A DNA stretch of 25,000 bases, taken from positions 1 through 25,000 of the forward strand of contig CAIIXF020000290.1 of NCBI GenBank assembly GCA_903813345.2. Direction: 5' to 3'. Made by a program: the position numbers and the translations under genes. Below the pieces are notes generated by a model that saw nothing but the letters and a program-made list of their open reading frames with translations, was not told where the DNA came from and searched no databases. Below, piece after piece: positions 1-10,288 of the stretch. Source of the DNA: Owenia fusiformis (lineage: Eukaryota > Annelida > Polychaeta > Sabellida > Oweniidae). Each line of letters starts with the position of its first letter. Within the stretch, counting starts at the first letter, position 1.

Positions 1-111
1 CTGGGTTGGGCGGGGGGGGGAAACCAATTTATTTTCAAAAACCATTCCCTAATAGTTCCAAGATACTTCCAGTATCAATATCCATTCCCTCCGCACATGA
101 CTTACTCTCCT

Positions 112-175
112 GAATTCACTATTTACAATGCACATTTCAATTCTACTTATTTATAGATGTCACTTAGGATATATA
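112..175. repeat. 64-bp direct repeat, copy 1
   Basis: This is identical over 64 bases to 11895-11958, almost 12 kb away. It starts at a GAATTC and ends in ATATATA. After the identity, copy 1 has an extra 22 bp (176-197) and then both copies continue with CATTC. The family is not known to me; it may be a fragment of a dispersed element or a terminal piece of the retrotransposon next to it. Confidence 0.85.
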
Positions 176-197
176 TGTTTCCTAAGTGACATCTATA
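152..197. repeat. perfect 18-bp inverted repeat (hairpin)
   Basis: Arms at 152-169 (tatagatgtcacttagga) and 180-197 are exact reverse complements separated by a 10-base loop. The second arm is absent from the copy of this sequence at 11895-11958, so the hairpin is specific to this locus or was lost at the other. Confidence 0.9.
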
Positions 198-356
198 CAT
201 TCCAGTAGATTTCATGTTAGAAGGATTGGGTGAAATACATTTTAATTTACCCTTATCACGCTATTCCACCCTAACATTCATGTCACATTGTGATTTGTTA
301 ACTTCTCTATTCCCATTCCTCAAATATTTAAGAAAACACAATTTTTTATACTACTA

Positions 357-1262
357 CTCATTTACCGGCCTGAACATATATCCTTTTGAAAACTCCAAAC
401 CCAATTTCTCCATGTCCCCTACATATCTTTCTAAACATCTTACTGGACATATTACGTCATCTTCACATCGCTTGAGCACAAATCTATTGCTTTTACCTCC
501 CCTTAACGTTTTCCCAAACGTCTAAATATCAATAAACCAGAGTTATCCTCTAACTTTTTAATCTCCTGAGACTTTAAATGTGACAAGTCACCTGCCCTAT
601 CACCTCCTGCGAACTGAACCTTCAAATATGCCTGATCTCTCAATAAAATAAATCTAGCTTTTTTAGTCAGGTCTTCTCAGTTCAACTCTCTATCTATGTA
701 TCTATGTATGATACAACCAACCTTATCTTTGACCTGAATATTGGTTTAGCTTGCTTAGGAACTACATGAGACTGCTTGCTCCTCTGTTATCATATTTATA
801 TAATTCTTAATTATAGGGGCTTTAACAGGATTTCCAGTTTCTAATGACACATCCCAATTGTCTCCTCTACCAATATCACTGAATAACTTTCCTAATTTTT
901 GAACTATATTTTAAACGGTAGCTCCTGCCAATCTAACTGGACAACCACATGAGAAAACGCCATTCTCTCCTAAATGTTTACAATTAAATGAGTGCACCTG
1001 AGTTTTTCCAAAAGAATCACGCCATATCAGATATTGGCAAATTATTTCAGGATCAACTTCTCCTATATTAATTTCTATACAATTTAAAAATGTTTTAAAA
1101 TTAGGACAAGCCCCTTCTGTCTTCTTAAAACCTTTCTTCAATGCCTGTTGATGATCAAGTTCCCTTATACAACTATTAATTCCTGACCAGTATATTGGCT
1201 TTCCTTCGCACATGTTTGCCTGAAAAGACAAATGTATCACCTTGTCAAACAGCACATCTAAA
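357..1262 (-). pseudogene. tyrosine recombinase fragment of the retrotransposon
   Basis: Transposon tyrosine recombinases integrate the circular cDNA. Visible are the N-terminal helical (core-binding) region, including GRGDNWD and EEQA motifs, and the start of the catalytic domain with RDQAYLKVQFAGGDRAGDL, whose RAGDL Arg (codon 596-598) is the likely first catalytic Arg. The HxxR box and Tyr are not recognisable. Lesions: a frame change near 1260, an in-frame TAA at 911-913, a frameshift near 770, further breaks near 700 and a frameshift near 512; the open frame ends at a TAG just below 357. The piece matches the conserved N-terminal half of these recombinases in metazoan YR elements. It cannot make an active enzyme. 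Confidence 0.8.
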
Positions 1263-1710
1263 CACCCATAGGTTAAATTTCAGACCAAACTTGTCTACCA
1301 CAAAACCATCTCTTGTTGGATACAATAACGCCTCACTGTCACCAATGGTGGCCAGGAGTGTTTTAGACTTTGAATAGTTTTTCACTATCGGCCACCAGGC
1401 TGGTAACGGATATACCTGAGGAAGAACCACAGTGCAACCTTCAACTCTTTGTTCAATCAAAAATTTGATCAATGGGAAGATCATCCGAAAGGGGGGAAAT
1501 ACATAAGGGTTTCTTTCATATCGTAAAATCTGTGTGAACACATGTATACCTGAAGTCTCTGGTGATCTAAATGGAGTAAAATGTTTCAATGGCTGACCCC
1601 TACTATCACGCATGACATTAGAGTCCAGAGACATTAGATCCACCGAGTGTGGCCCATACAGGTCCTCAACATGACCCCATAATTTCTTTGACAACATTGC
1701 ATCTTGATTT
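1263..1710 (-). pseudogene. retrotransposon pol, part downstream of the LINE insertion
   Basis: This continues the RNase H frame interrupted at 3540: the codons before the LINE (ending RKLS) join directly to NQDAMLSKKLW here. It includes the NPYVFPPFRMI and LPAWWPIVK motifs, which resemble the conserved proline/tryptophan-rich segment between RNase H and recombinase in DIRS-like pol proteins. About 149 codons are open. The frame breaks near 1260, where the recombinase section begins in another frame. Confidence 0.8.
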
Positions 1711-1718
1711 GACAACTT
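1711..1718. repeat. LINE target-site duplication, left copy
   Basis: GACAACTT directly abuts the poly(T) (LINE poly(A) on the minus strand). It is identical to 3532-3539. Confidence 0.85.
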
Positions 1719-3531
1719 TTTTTTTTTTATTTAAGCGATTTTTCCTTGGCTGTGTCCATTTAGACATTAAAAGCCAAATTTTTACATGATATTAATAAGC
1801 TAATTAAGCATTAATTAACTTCCTATGTGTGTCATTCCCAGAAATGTTAGCTTCTATCGGTCTCTGACTGCCATCTCCAGATATTTACAGCTAAGCTGTA
1901 ACAAGGAAAAGTTCGTTTTGGGGAGATAATATTTGGAGCCATATAGGAAAGTATTTATCTTACAGGTTTGATTCATGTCTTTAAAATGAAGTAAAGGGTA
2001 ATCTTTGAAAAATATTTCTATTAACTGATTGATGAATGTTTTAGTGAGGTCACATCTAAATAGAAAGTGTTTCTGACTCTTTTCCACAGGCACAGATAGG
2101 AGTAGGATGGGTGTTAAAATTATGTGAGTGGAGTTGTGAGTTTAGAAGCAAATCACATCTTAATCTATTTAAAAACATTTCTTGCTTTCTGGTAATTTTT
2201 AGAGAAACGGTTGATATAATATTATTCTTAGAGGCGAGACTTCTAATTTTTGATTTAAAAATTTCAATGCTTTCAGATTGTTTTATTTCAGCAGAAATGT
2301 TGTTCCATTCTGTTATACACTTAAATACACAAGATCTCGACAATATAGTGCCACGTGCCCTTGGTAGTTTAAAGTCGAAGCGGTTCCTGAGGTCTCTGCG
2401 ATGGTCGTCAATGCGTCTGTAGCGTTCAAAGATTTGCTGGATTTAGGCGGGGCATGATTTTCGAGAAACTTTATACATGAGGTTAGAACGGTGGTGTGAG
2501 CATCTTGTTTAGAGTGGTAACCAGTTTAAACAGTGCAAACAGTGCAAAACTTTAGAATTGTTAGAACCGTAAATAGAACCTGAAACGATAATGCCTGCTT
2601 TATATTGTAAAGTTTCAAGAAGTCAGAGCTTTGTCATGTTGCCACACCCATAAATAATATCACAAAAGTCCAGATGGGGTTGAATAAACGATTTAAACAG
2701 TGTGGATAGGTGAACTCCCGAGACCTTAGTCTTAAGTGCTTTAAGTGGGTTTAGAAGTTTATCTACGCGAGACACGAGCATGCTTATATGAAAGTTAAAA
2801 GTTAACTTGGTGTCCAAAATGAGTCCTAGGTGTTTATGGTAAGTGGTTTGGGGTATGGGTTTGTCATCAAGATCAAGTGGATAGTCGTTTAGGAAGGAAT
2901 TACTGCCGTGGAAGATGACATGTGCACTCTTTGATGCATTAAATTTGAGGTTCCATTTGTTTGACTATAATGTTGTCCGTGTCCTCTTGTAGGGTTGTCA
3001 TTTTTTCAATATAGTTATCAATTGAGTAAGGACAATAGACTGATGTATCATCGGCATAGATAAAGCACTTATTGGTAATATTATCGGGCATATCATTGAT
3101 ATATAAGAGGAAGAATAACGGTCCAAGAAGAGATCCCTGGGAAACACCGGCATTGATATACTTTTCAGGTGATAGCTCAGAGGTGTGACCATCAATAACA
3201 ACACGTACTTTCCGATTTTTCAAATATGATTTGGTGAGACTCAGTATATCCGCGCCAAGACCATATCCTTTGAGTTTAGCGTTCAAATGAGTATGTGGTA
3301 AAGTGTCGAAGGCTGCTGAGATATCAAGAAAGACTCCAGATATTTGATCACCATTGTCGATACAAGTAGTTAAAAAGTCAATAATTGAGATAAGTTGTAC
3401 CTGAGAGCTGTGACCGGGGAGGAATCCGCTCTGGAATCTATACAGGAGATTATTATCGGTTATGTGCTTGAAGAGTTGATTGAATATAATAAGTTCAAAT
3501 ACTTTAGCCATTGAGCTAAGAAGAGTAATAG
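1719..3531 (-). mobile_element. 5'-truncated LINE nested in the YR retrotransposon
   Basis: This is a non-LTR retrotransposon fragment of 1813 bp. It is bounded by the 8-bp direct repeat GACAACTT and ends with a poly(A) tail on the minus strand (T run from 1719 to 1728 on +). It begins inside the fingers/palm part of the reverse transcriptase, so the endonuclease domain is lost, as expected from incomplete target-primed reverse transcription. The clade is not settled: the RT and the C-terminal Cys/His motif resemble the CR1/Jockey/L2-type group, and the plain poly(A) tail is uninformative. Confidence 0.92.
1854..3531 (-). pseudogene. LINE reverse transcriptase (ORF2) remnant
   Basis: Minus-strand coding relics in several frames. 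The first block (down to about 2950) has the RT core: FLDISAAFDTLPHTHL (motif A), GVSQGSLLGPLFFLLYINDM (motif B) and YADD (motif C, 3047-3058). After a frameshift near 2950 come the thumb (LGLILDTKLTFNFHI, then HLDFCDIIYG) and an in-frame TGA near 2620. The C-terminal part includes WNNISAEIKQSE and a CxCGxxxE...HFLFRC zinc-like motif that is split by a 1-base shift near 2070. A 9-base tandem duplication near 2530 also marks decay. A 3' untranslated stretch (1719-1853) follows the final stop. Confidence 0.85.
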
Positions 3532-3539
3532 GACAACTT
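3532..3539. repeat. LINE target-site duplication, right copy
   Basis: GACAACTT, identical to 1711-1718. On the minus strand it reads AAGTTGTC and lies within the RNase H codons for K-L-S of the host element. Confidence 0.85.
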
Positions 3540-5394
3540 CCTAGATGGGATATCTGCCGGATTGTCCCCAGTGGGTACATACCAAACACGAAGATCAATA
3601 TTTCTCTCGAGATGACACACGAAGACACTTATTAGAATTTCATTCATTTTCAAATCTTTTGAACCTTCATTTGACCACGACTGTACAACCGCTTTATTGT
3701 TTATGAATGTTTTCACCCTAGAATCTTTCAACTCATCTCCCGAAGCCTTCAAACCATTCAACAACGCATGAGCCTCCTTTAAATGAATAGGCCTATTATC
3801 CTCTTTATCCCAATAATCACTGAAAACTGATTCGTTTTTTGATTTCCAGACAACCACCCCATACACATACAAAGATGCATCAGTTGCCAAGACATATCTT
3901 TTATGACATTCTTGTTTCCATAATGCACAACCTGTTCAATCATCAATGAACTCCCAGTGCTCAATTTCCTGTCTAAGTTGACCAGATATCTTGACCATCT
4001 GACTATTCTTGGATGCTTTTGAAACTTCATTATTTGCCACTTTTTTGAACATCTTTGCCCCAGGTACCACAAGGATCATCGATACACATTTTCCAACAAA
4101 AGGTTGAATTGTCTTGATATCAACTTGTTCTAAAGACAGTATGTGTTTTCTCAACTCGATAAATTTTGATTTCTTGCACTCCGGTAACCTGAAACACCCG
4201 CTTTTTGAGTCTATTATAAAACTGAGGTAGCCTACTTAATGACGTTTGGGGTTCAAAGATACATTTTTTGATTGCCAGATTATATCCTAACATTGTCAAT
4301 ACTTTTATGAAAACATACATTTCTTGCATTTGTCTGTTCTGAAAACTCTTAATAGATTCACCCACTCTTTTGTTAACAACTAACAATCGATCATCTATAT
4401 ACTGCATTGTGACCAAACCCAGTGACCTGAAGTATGATGTAACCGTCATGCCTAGAGTTTGATAAATATAAGGACTAATTTTCCAACCAAATGGCAACCC
4501 ATCCTGCAAATACTACACCAAAATATGTCTGAGATTCCTCCTTTAGCTTGACATGATCGTAACTAGACTTTTCGTCACAGCAAAACAAAACAGAATCGTT
4601 GCCAACCATGCGCGGGACATCTTTTAACGTTTCCAGTTCAAAAGGCATGTCCTTCATCCATAGATTAATAAACCTTTCGTCGTGACATAATCTTGGTTTT
4701 GTTTGTTCAACGATTAACGGCATCACAACCTTAGGTAACTGACATTGAACTACCTTACCAATGACCCTAATAGCTCCAGACTCTATTTTCTCTTCCAAAG
4801 TTTTTGATATGAAATTGCTATAATCTTTGCAACTAGGACTATTTGGCATGAACATCTTTGGAGGGACTGGACTATCAAAAATTTTCCCTTTATATTGACC
4901 CTTGAAATGTTTCATATAATCCTTTATGTCAATGCCATTATTCAACCAGTTCTTCACGTTGAACCTGTCCTGTGTCCCCTTTAACACATGACACCAGTTT
5001 TCTGTTCTCATCTTATTATGTAACTGTCCTGATAAAAATGATGATGGGTCTAGAATATCTAGTTTTCCAATCATTTGTGGGGTTTCGAGAAAATTTTCAA
5101 TGTTCAACATACTATCAACGTGGACATCGGATGTGAGAGTAGTCTCTCCAAGTAGATGAAGGCATGTGGTTTTTTCTTGATGTCTTATTCAAATCAAATC
5201 AGGTCTAAAGTTGACGTCATTCTCCCATTCAGGAATTATTGGGGTGAACAATTCTGAATCATTGTCTCCCTGTAACATGAATATTTGCAAAACTCAGTAA
5301 CAAAACCACATTCCGCCATTCTATCATGAAGAGACAACACCCTCACATCCGCAGTCCACGTGGGGAACCGACTAAGAGGTAAGTGCTCTTGGAC
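3540..5394 (-). pseudogene. YR-retrotransposon reverse transcriptase and RNase H
   Basis: The N-terminal segment (from about 5394, HLPLSRFPTWTADVRV) leads into an RT with KPRLCHDERFINLW, motif A DEKSSYDHV (Asp codon 4574-4576), LPFGWK and motif C YIDD (4390-4401). The connection (LEQVDIKTIQPFVGK) is followed by an RNase H with ATDAS, KEAHALLNGL and NPADIPSRK. Lesions: a frame change between about 5290 and 5238, an in-frame TGA at 5189-5191, a small deletion plus shift near 4490 that removes the residues between FAGW and LPFGWK, a frameshift near 4150 and an in-frame TGA at 3936-3938 (a Trp codon in relatives, by inference). The coding block is otherwise well kept, suggesting fairly recent death. 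Confidence 0.88.
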
Positions 5395-5712
5395 CTTGGA
5401 TGTGAAGAGAAGTCAATTACTATGTCAACATACAGTCATTTTTCATTAGATTATAAATTTTATTAACAAATCTGTACTAATCAAAATCTTACATTACATT
5501 CTCGTTCAACTTACAATACAAATATAAAAGGTTCATAGAGGAGTTGCCTCCTATCATATCAAAATAATAGAGCTTCTTATCATCTCAAGTTCCTGATCTC
5601 ATGGATCTAGGAAAAAATGGACAAAAGTTAAATTACCACTGAATTGCTTTGCAAAATGATCAAAACTTCTCATTGATTTTTAGCCCTGGAGGTTTTCATT
5701 AACTCACATTAC
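5395..5712 (-). other. non-coding gap between gag and pol, possible third intron
   Basis: No good reading frame was found. The gag exon ends at an AG|GTAATG donor-like site (5713/5712) immediately before its stop codon. On the other side a pyrimidine-rich CTTCTCTTCACATCCAAG precedes the first pol codons at 5394. The phases do not agree (the donor leaves 2 nt, the acceptor starts in phase 0), so either the junction is different or an indel has damaged it. Confidence 0.35.
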
Positions 5713-6365
5713 CTAATCTGATGGTCTGGCGAATTACAAAAATCGCATAAAATTTGCCCCTGAAAGTAAGCCCTACCTCTGTAAGATCCCCTGAACCTTG
5801 GTCTGTATGCATTGTATCCACCCCTCTGAAAATTTGGGTATTGGTATCCCTGGCCATGGTAACCTGACCCGAATTGAGGCATGGGAAACATTGGATTTCC
5901 AAAACTAAATATGTTTTGCCAAGGGGTCTTACTATCACTCTCAGATTTTTGATCCTTCTTTTCAGATTTCTTTTCTACAAGATCATGATTCTTTATACAT
6001 TTTGCTATGTTCTTAAACACTTTATCTCCAGAAGATGACAACGAAGTCATGATAAAATTAGACAAATCTATTCTATCACCATACTTTCCGGCATAGCGAG
6101 ACATCTCTTCATAAGTATTTAGTTCTTTATGCCCAGTCTTTTTGGCCACTTCTATTAAATCATCAAGTTCCATGGAAATGTCCGCTTGTTTCGCATCCTT
6201 AATCATGCATATCTTTCTCACCTTCTTTACGCACTCCACTACTTTTTTCTTTTTCTTCCTCTTCTCTGCATCTTCCAGGTCTCTAATTTTCCTCTTCAAT
6301 TTTGACATCTCCGTTTCTTTTTCTTTTCCCTTATGATCAGCTACTTCCTCGTTCTCACTCTCATT
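5713..6365 (-). CDS. gag-like protein, exon 3 (YR retrotransposon)
   Basis: About 217 codons are open, starting at an acceptor (ATTACAG|AATGAG). The N-terminal 60 residues are Lys/Glu-rich and likely coiled coil. A helical middle follows, then a Phe/Pro/Gly/Tyr-rich segment (FSFGNPMFPMPQFGSGYHG) and an RG box (PRFRGSYRGR). It ends in CDFCNSPDHQ, the first three ligands of a CCHC zinc knuckle; the fourth Cys is missing because the frame stops three codons after the His. The composition fits a nucleic-acid-binding Gag. Phase 0 at the acceptor matches the preceding exon. A start at an upstream ATG (6389) would add only eight residues from intron sequence and is less likely. Confidence 0.7.
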
Positions 6366-6596
6366 CTGTAATTGCATTATACATCTCATAAATCTACATT
6401 TATAAAATAAGCCTCCTGTATCAATTTCCTAATTAGACCTTGTTTTAACATGCTAATAATATCGTTCACATTTTTTTAACTTGTTGAAATCTACACTGAG
6501 TTATGCCCATCTGAAAAACCAAACATATGGTCATTAAAATTACTGGAAACACTCATTGACCTGAAATAAAACACCAGCATTTCTTATTTAGCTTAC

Positions 6597-6802
6597 CTTT
6601 TCTTTTGGTTCCCGATCCTGCCCTTTTGGGTCCATATCCTGCCCTTTTGGGTACAGAGCCTGCCCTTTCGGTTGACCCTTCTCATTGGCCAGCACTATTC
6701 CTATCTTAAAAGCCGTCTTCATCTTTTTGACTCTTATGTCCCTGTTTGACATCTCCAAAATCTTGTGTAGCGTACACTCAGTGTGGAGAGATTTCCAGTT
6801 TT
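6597..6802 (-). CDS. gag-like protein, exon 2
   Basis: Acceptor TTATTCCAG|AAAACTGG and donor GAAAAG|GTAAGC bound 206 nt. The frame continues from exon 1 (phase 1) and leaves phase 0 into exon 3. The encoded segment starts ENWKSLHTECTLHKIL, is basic (RVKKMKTAFKIG) and ends in a short tandem peptide repeat built on PKGQ. No known fold was recognised. Introns are uncommon in retrotransposon coding regions, so a chimeric or host-derived 5' end is an alternative. Confidence 0.6.
6604..6685. repeat. in-frame 21-bp tandem repeat encoding PKGQ
   Basis: About four imperfect copies of a unit centred on CCTGCCCTTTTGGG; on the minus strand they encode PKGQ-type repeats in exon 2. The divisible-by-three unit keeps the frame. 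Confidence 0.8.
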
Positions 6803-6942
6803 CTGGAATAACAAAATAATTTTAATAACTACAGATGTGATTTCAAATACGTGTTTCTCAAACATTTTACTTCATATAAAAGACGAAATAAATTAACAGC
6901 ATCCAAATATTCGCTCAACAAACACATTAAAACTAATTTTAC

Positions 6943-7098
6943 CTTCCAAATCTTCCAAAGTCTTGTAATCATCCACTAATTCTTTCTTCGAAGTTCCTAC
7001 GTGTGCAGAAACTTCATCAATATCTCCAACCCTCTTCACCAATGTACACAAGAGTTCCGGGTGCACCTTGTGCTTTTTCGACAATTTTTGACGCCATT
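6943..7098 (-). CDS. gag-like protein, exon 1 seen (upstream exon unknown)
   Basis: Acceptor ATTTGCAG|AATGGCG and donor GGAAG|GTAAAA bound 156 nt (2 + 51 codons + 1). The reading frame WRQKLSKKHKVHPELLCTLV is open throughout and joins exon 2 in phase. The segment is helical, acidic/basic mixed and unrecognised. A preceding exon ending in phase 1 must exist; I could not find one in the next 900 bases. Confidence 0.55.
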
Positions 7099-7983
7099 CT
7101 GCAAATTAAATATTGAAAATTGATAAAACATCATCTAGTCCTAAGTGTAGGCTATACCCTTGGTATTAATTAATTGAGTAGTGTATTTTTTTATCACCAC
7201 TTCCAAACCACAGTGGTTTGAAAACCCCTAGTTTCAAATTTTGTCAAGATACTTATGCCATAAAATTTGTATATTTTACATTTTGTATACTGTCATCGAC
7301 TGATGTGTGGCCTCTTGTAAATTCCATTATTTTAACATGGGAAATCCTCACTTCAACAAATCCACTGCTCATTCATTATTGCTCAGACTTTACCTACGTT
7401 TTCAAACCGTCAGTATATTGTTGTAAAAGATTAGACACATAATGCCTAAATTCTGCAGTCATCCTAATTTCACTGAGAAATGATATGAAAAAAAACAACA
7501 AAAAAACAAAAACAAAACAGGAACACCTGTCGCATTCTAAACTTAATTTCTTCCTTACCTTAACTTTCTTCTTTTTTATGCTTTTCTTCAACAAACACCT
7601 CCAGCGCAAACGAACTGACTCACTGCCAACCACATGGCTCTCAACTTCCACTCATACGACTCAGCCTTCCCAAAAAATGAGTACTGCTGTGTTTCTGAAA
7701 AATTATTTGCATTCTTATCCAATCATATAACTAGTTAAAACAAACAACCGGTAAACTGCACTGTGGGTGCATTTTTGAACATGCTTTTTTGACCACAGTC
7801 AAAATTTTAATCCTAAAAATTATTTTGTGCGAAATACCGCTGTGTGGAACAATTGAAAAATAAACAATCGTATAAATTTCACCTCCACTGTGGTTAAACA
7901 AAAATACAGTGTGTATAAAGCCTTTTCTTGAATAGACTCCCTCAAATCCTTTAATTGACCAATTACGTTTACCTGTAACTAAT
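7099..7983. other. intergenic, no gene recognised
   Basis: AT-rich. A minus-strand open stretch near 7550-7650 ends in Lys-rich codons before a GTAAGG, but its phase does not fit the exon at 7098. It holds a perfect palindrome CAAACCACAGTGGTTTG (7204-7220), and CCACAGT/ACTGTGG motifs recur near 7790 and 7885, perhaps the remains of another small transposon. Confidence 0.5.
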
Positions 7984-8002
7984 AGAGAGGTTTCGCAAAA
8001 CG
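7984..8002 (+). repeat. left terminal inverted repeat
   Basis: AGAGAGGTTTCGCAAAACG, the exact reverse complement of 11292-11310; followed by ATCCG/GGATACG subterminal motifs. Confidence 0.93.
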
Positions 8003-8989
8003 AATTAGCTAAAACGTATCCGCATCCGTATCTTGTTACGTTTACGGATACGTATTTCGATAATTTTCGTTTCGCAGTTCGTTTTTTGAAGTACGTAATT
8101 ATAAACGCATCTCAATCCGTGTTTAATAGTAGTGAAAACTAGGGTCAAATAAATGGCTTCATCTGCACTAAGATTTCAAAACATCATTGGGAGTGTCAGC
8201 TTTCAGAATCACAACTCCATAAGTATTTTTGGTGAGTGAAAAAATACATATTAACCCCTTTATCCCTAAGGGGTCATTTATTAATTTCATGACATCAATT
8301 TCAAAATGAAGAATATCCCTTAGGCCAGAAAACATCATTTCTAGGTTTACAATAACCAATTCAGTGTCAAATTATACTTTGGGGAATATTTAAGGGTTTG
8401 GACACAGATAGGCTGAAATAGTGGTCATTAAGTGACGTGCAGTGACTGCATTATGCCACAAAAATGCGTAAACATTTCTTTTTTCGGTAAAAATGATATT
8501 TGAAATTAGTGTGAAGATTTGCGTTAACTTATTTTTTCCTGAGAATATCAAGGATGCAGCAAGTGCGTTTTTACTTAACATGAAAGCATGCACGCTTAAT
8601 GTTATATCATCATATCCCTACCTCATTATCTATATAAATATGCCTTTATAAATATACTTATAAATGCTATAAAAGTACATCTCCCCTGTTTTGTATGAAA
8701 AATCAACAAAAAACATATAATGTAAAAAGATAAATTAGCATTGTTTTTCTTGAATTCATTGAACAACAGGGGACCAGCTCATCAGAGAATCAGAGAACGA
8801 CGCGAAGCTAACGCCCATCATACCAGTTGAATATCTCACACTAGAGATTGCACTATATATGAATACATGTAGGTACCAAACCTATAACATACTAATAATA
8901 CCCTATACACCCTTTGGTTCTACCCAGAATCAACTGATATACCAACAACATAATACCCTAAACCGGTCATTTGTATCTTAACCCAATAT

Positions 8990-9960
8990 ACACCACAACC
9001 CGATCGGACACAGCCCGCAAATCGACATATATAACCTATTACAACCAAACACAACCTAGATCACCAATCATACAACAGTACAATAGAACATAACCCAGTG
9101 TCAAAATACACAGAACGCAATAGAGCATAACCCAGCACCAAAGCCAGCATGGCGCAACCTGACTTACAACCACCATAACACAACCAACTGTCAGATTAAC
9201 ACAATGAGTCACAACCCAATTATAAGACAACAAATACAAACACAACCAATTGTTGAATTAACTCAACACAATTGTGCACAATCCAACACTAAACAATAAA
9301 AACACAATAAGGCACAACCAATAAAACACAACTAAACTAACAACTATGAAAACACAATGATCTGTGAAATTATCACCACACAATTTGGCACAACCCAATG
9401 ATAAACCAACAAAAGCAGACACAGCCCATTGTTCAAGTAACACAACACAATTTTTCAAAACCCAAAACCAAACAATCAAAACAAAATCAGGCACAGACAA
9501 AAGAACACATTCAAATTGTAATACCGAGATATAAAACGAACTAACTCCAATTGGAGACAACGTCAATCACACAACACAATCAGACACAACAAGATGCCAA
9601 CCAACATAACATATTCACAAGAAAACACGACCCATTATGAAATTAACATAACACAGTGGGGCACAACCCGATACTAAATCACCAGACTAACAACCATCAA
9701 AAGAGAACCGAGTCTCAAACTTACATAACACAATTTGGCAAAACCTATACCTACTTGACACTAACCCTCCATTACACAACCAGGCTTAACCAAATACTCA
9801 ATCGATACTCAGCCCATCAAAACACAATCAGGCACAACCAATAAACCACAACGAAACTTTGATACCGATATACTCAACTAACTTATTCCAACTGGAGACA
9901 ACCGCACAACACAATGGAGATAATCTGATATCTACTGAATATGTACTTGAAACACAACCA
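8990..9960. repeat. degenerate A/C-rich tandem array
   Basis: The + strand is almost free of G and is built of variations on ACACAACCAAT, GGCACAACC and ATTAACACAA. Landmarks recur at offsets of about 180 bp (for example the CAATTGTTGAA/CCATTGTTCAA blocks near 9246 and 9426) and about 340 bp (ATACCGAGAT near 9521 and ATACCGATAT near 9862). It looks like an old satellite of about 180 bp with a shorter internal period. Long open frames here on either strand are composition artefacts. Confidence 0.7.
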
Positions 9961-10288
9961 CCCCCCATAGACACATCATGGACCACTACTCAAGAGTTAG
10001 AATTATCTGGGGCCCCTGACTCATATGTAAAATAGAAGGTCCGTTACTGGATCGGGATGTCAGGCCTGTCTTTACAAAAATGAAAATAGGAAATGACACG
10101 CCAATATCATTATCCTAGGATCAGATAAATATACTCTACCTGTCACATTCACTGACGGTGGTTCGGGGAAGCTTGGGCACTAAGCTTTAGGGCATTAGTC
10201 TCCCTGGACCCCCAAACGAGGCCGCTAACTATTTGACATAAATCGCATGACTTGATGCATGTTCAAGTCATACAACGGGAAGAAGCTC

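Larger units (their letters stand above)
1..356. other. non-coding left edge
   Basis: I see no intact gene. The stretch opens with a run of G residues (about 11-20). It holds a 64-bp sequence that recurs at 11895-11958 and a perfect 18-bp-arm hairpin. It lies just beyond the last recognisable residues of the tyrosine recombinase on the minus strand, where the C-terminal half of that enzyme should be. I could not recognise the HxxR box or the nucleophilic Tyr here in any frame. Confidence 0.6.
357..7098 (-). mobile_element. decayed tyrosine-recombinase (DIRS-like) retrotransposon
   Basis: On the minus strand, in order: spliced gag-like exons with an RG-rich tail and partial zinc knuckle, a reverse transcriptase with motif A Asp and YIDD, an RNase H ending in an NPADIPSRK motif, a linker, and the N-terminal and Arg-I part of a tyrosine recombinase. 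This RT-RH-YR order is that of the DIRS superfamily, and no DDE integrase or aspartic protease was seen. The coding region carries in-frame stops, frameshifts, a small deletion and a LINE insertion, so the copy is dead. Neither terminus could be defined; the limits are those of recognisable coding sequence. The assignment to DIRS, Ngaro or a related group is not resolved. Confidence 0.85.

Noticed and set aside
1854-2422. Plus-strand frames across the LINE
   Set aside because: They are antisense shadows of the LINE C-terminal coding relics.
7394-7651. Minus-strand frame with a Lys-rich end before GTAAGG, as an upstream gag exon
   Set aside because: Its donor phase (0) does not fit the acceptor at 7098 (needs phase 1) and no acceptor or start was found for it.
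9039-9844. Several open frames of 60-100 codons on both strands
   Set aside because: They arise from the G-poor tandem array (stop codons are rare by composition); the hydrophobic V/L/C-rich peptides have no domain features.
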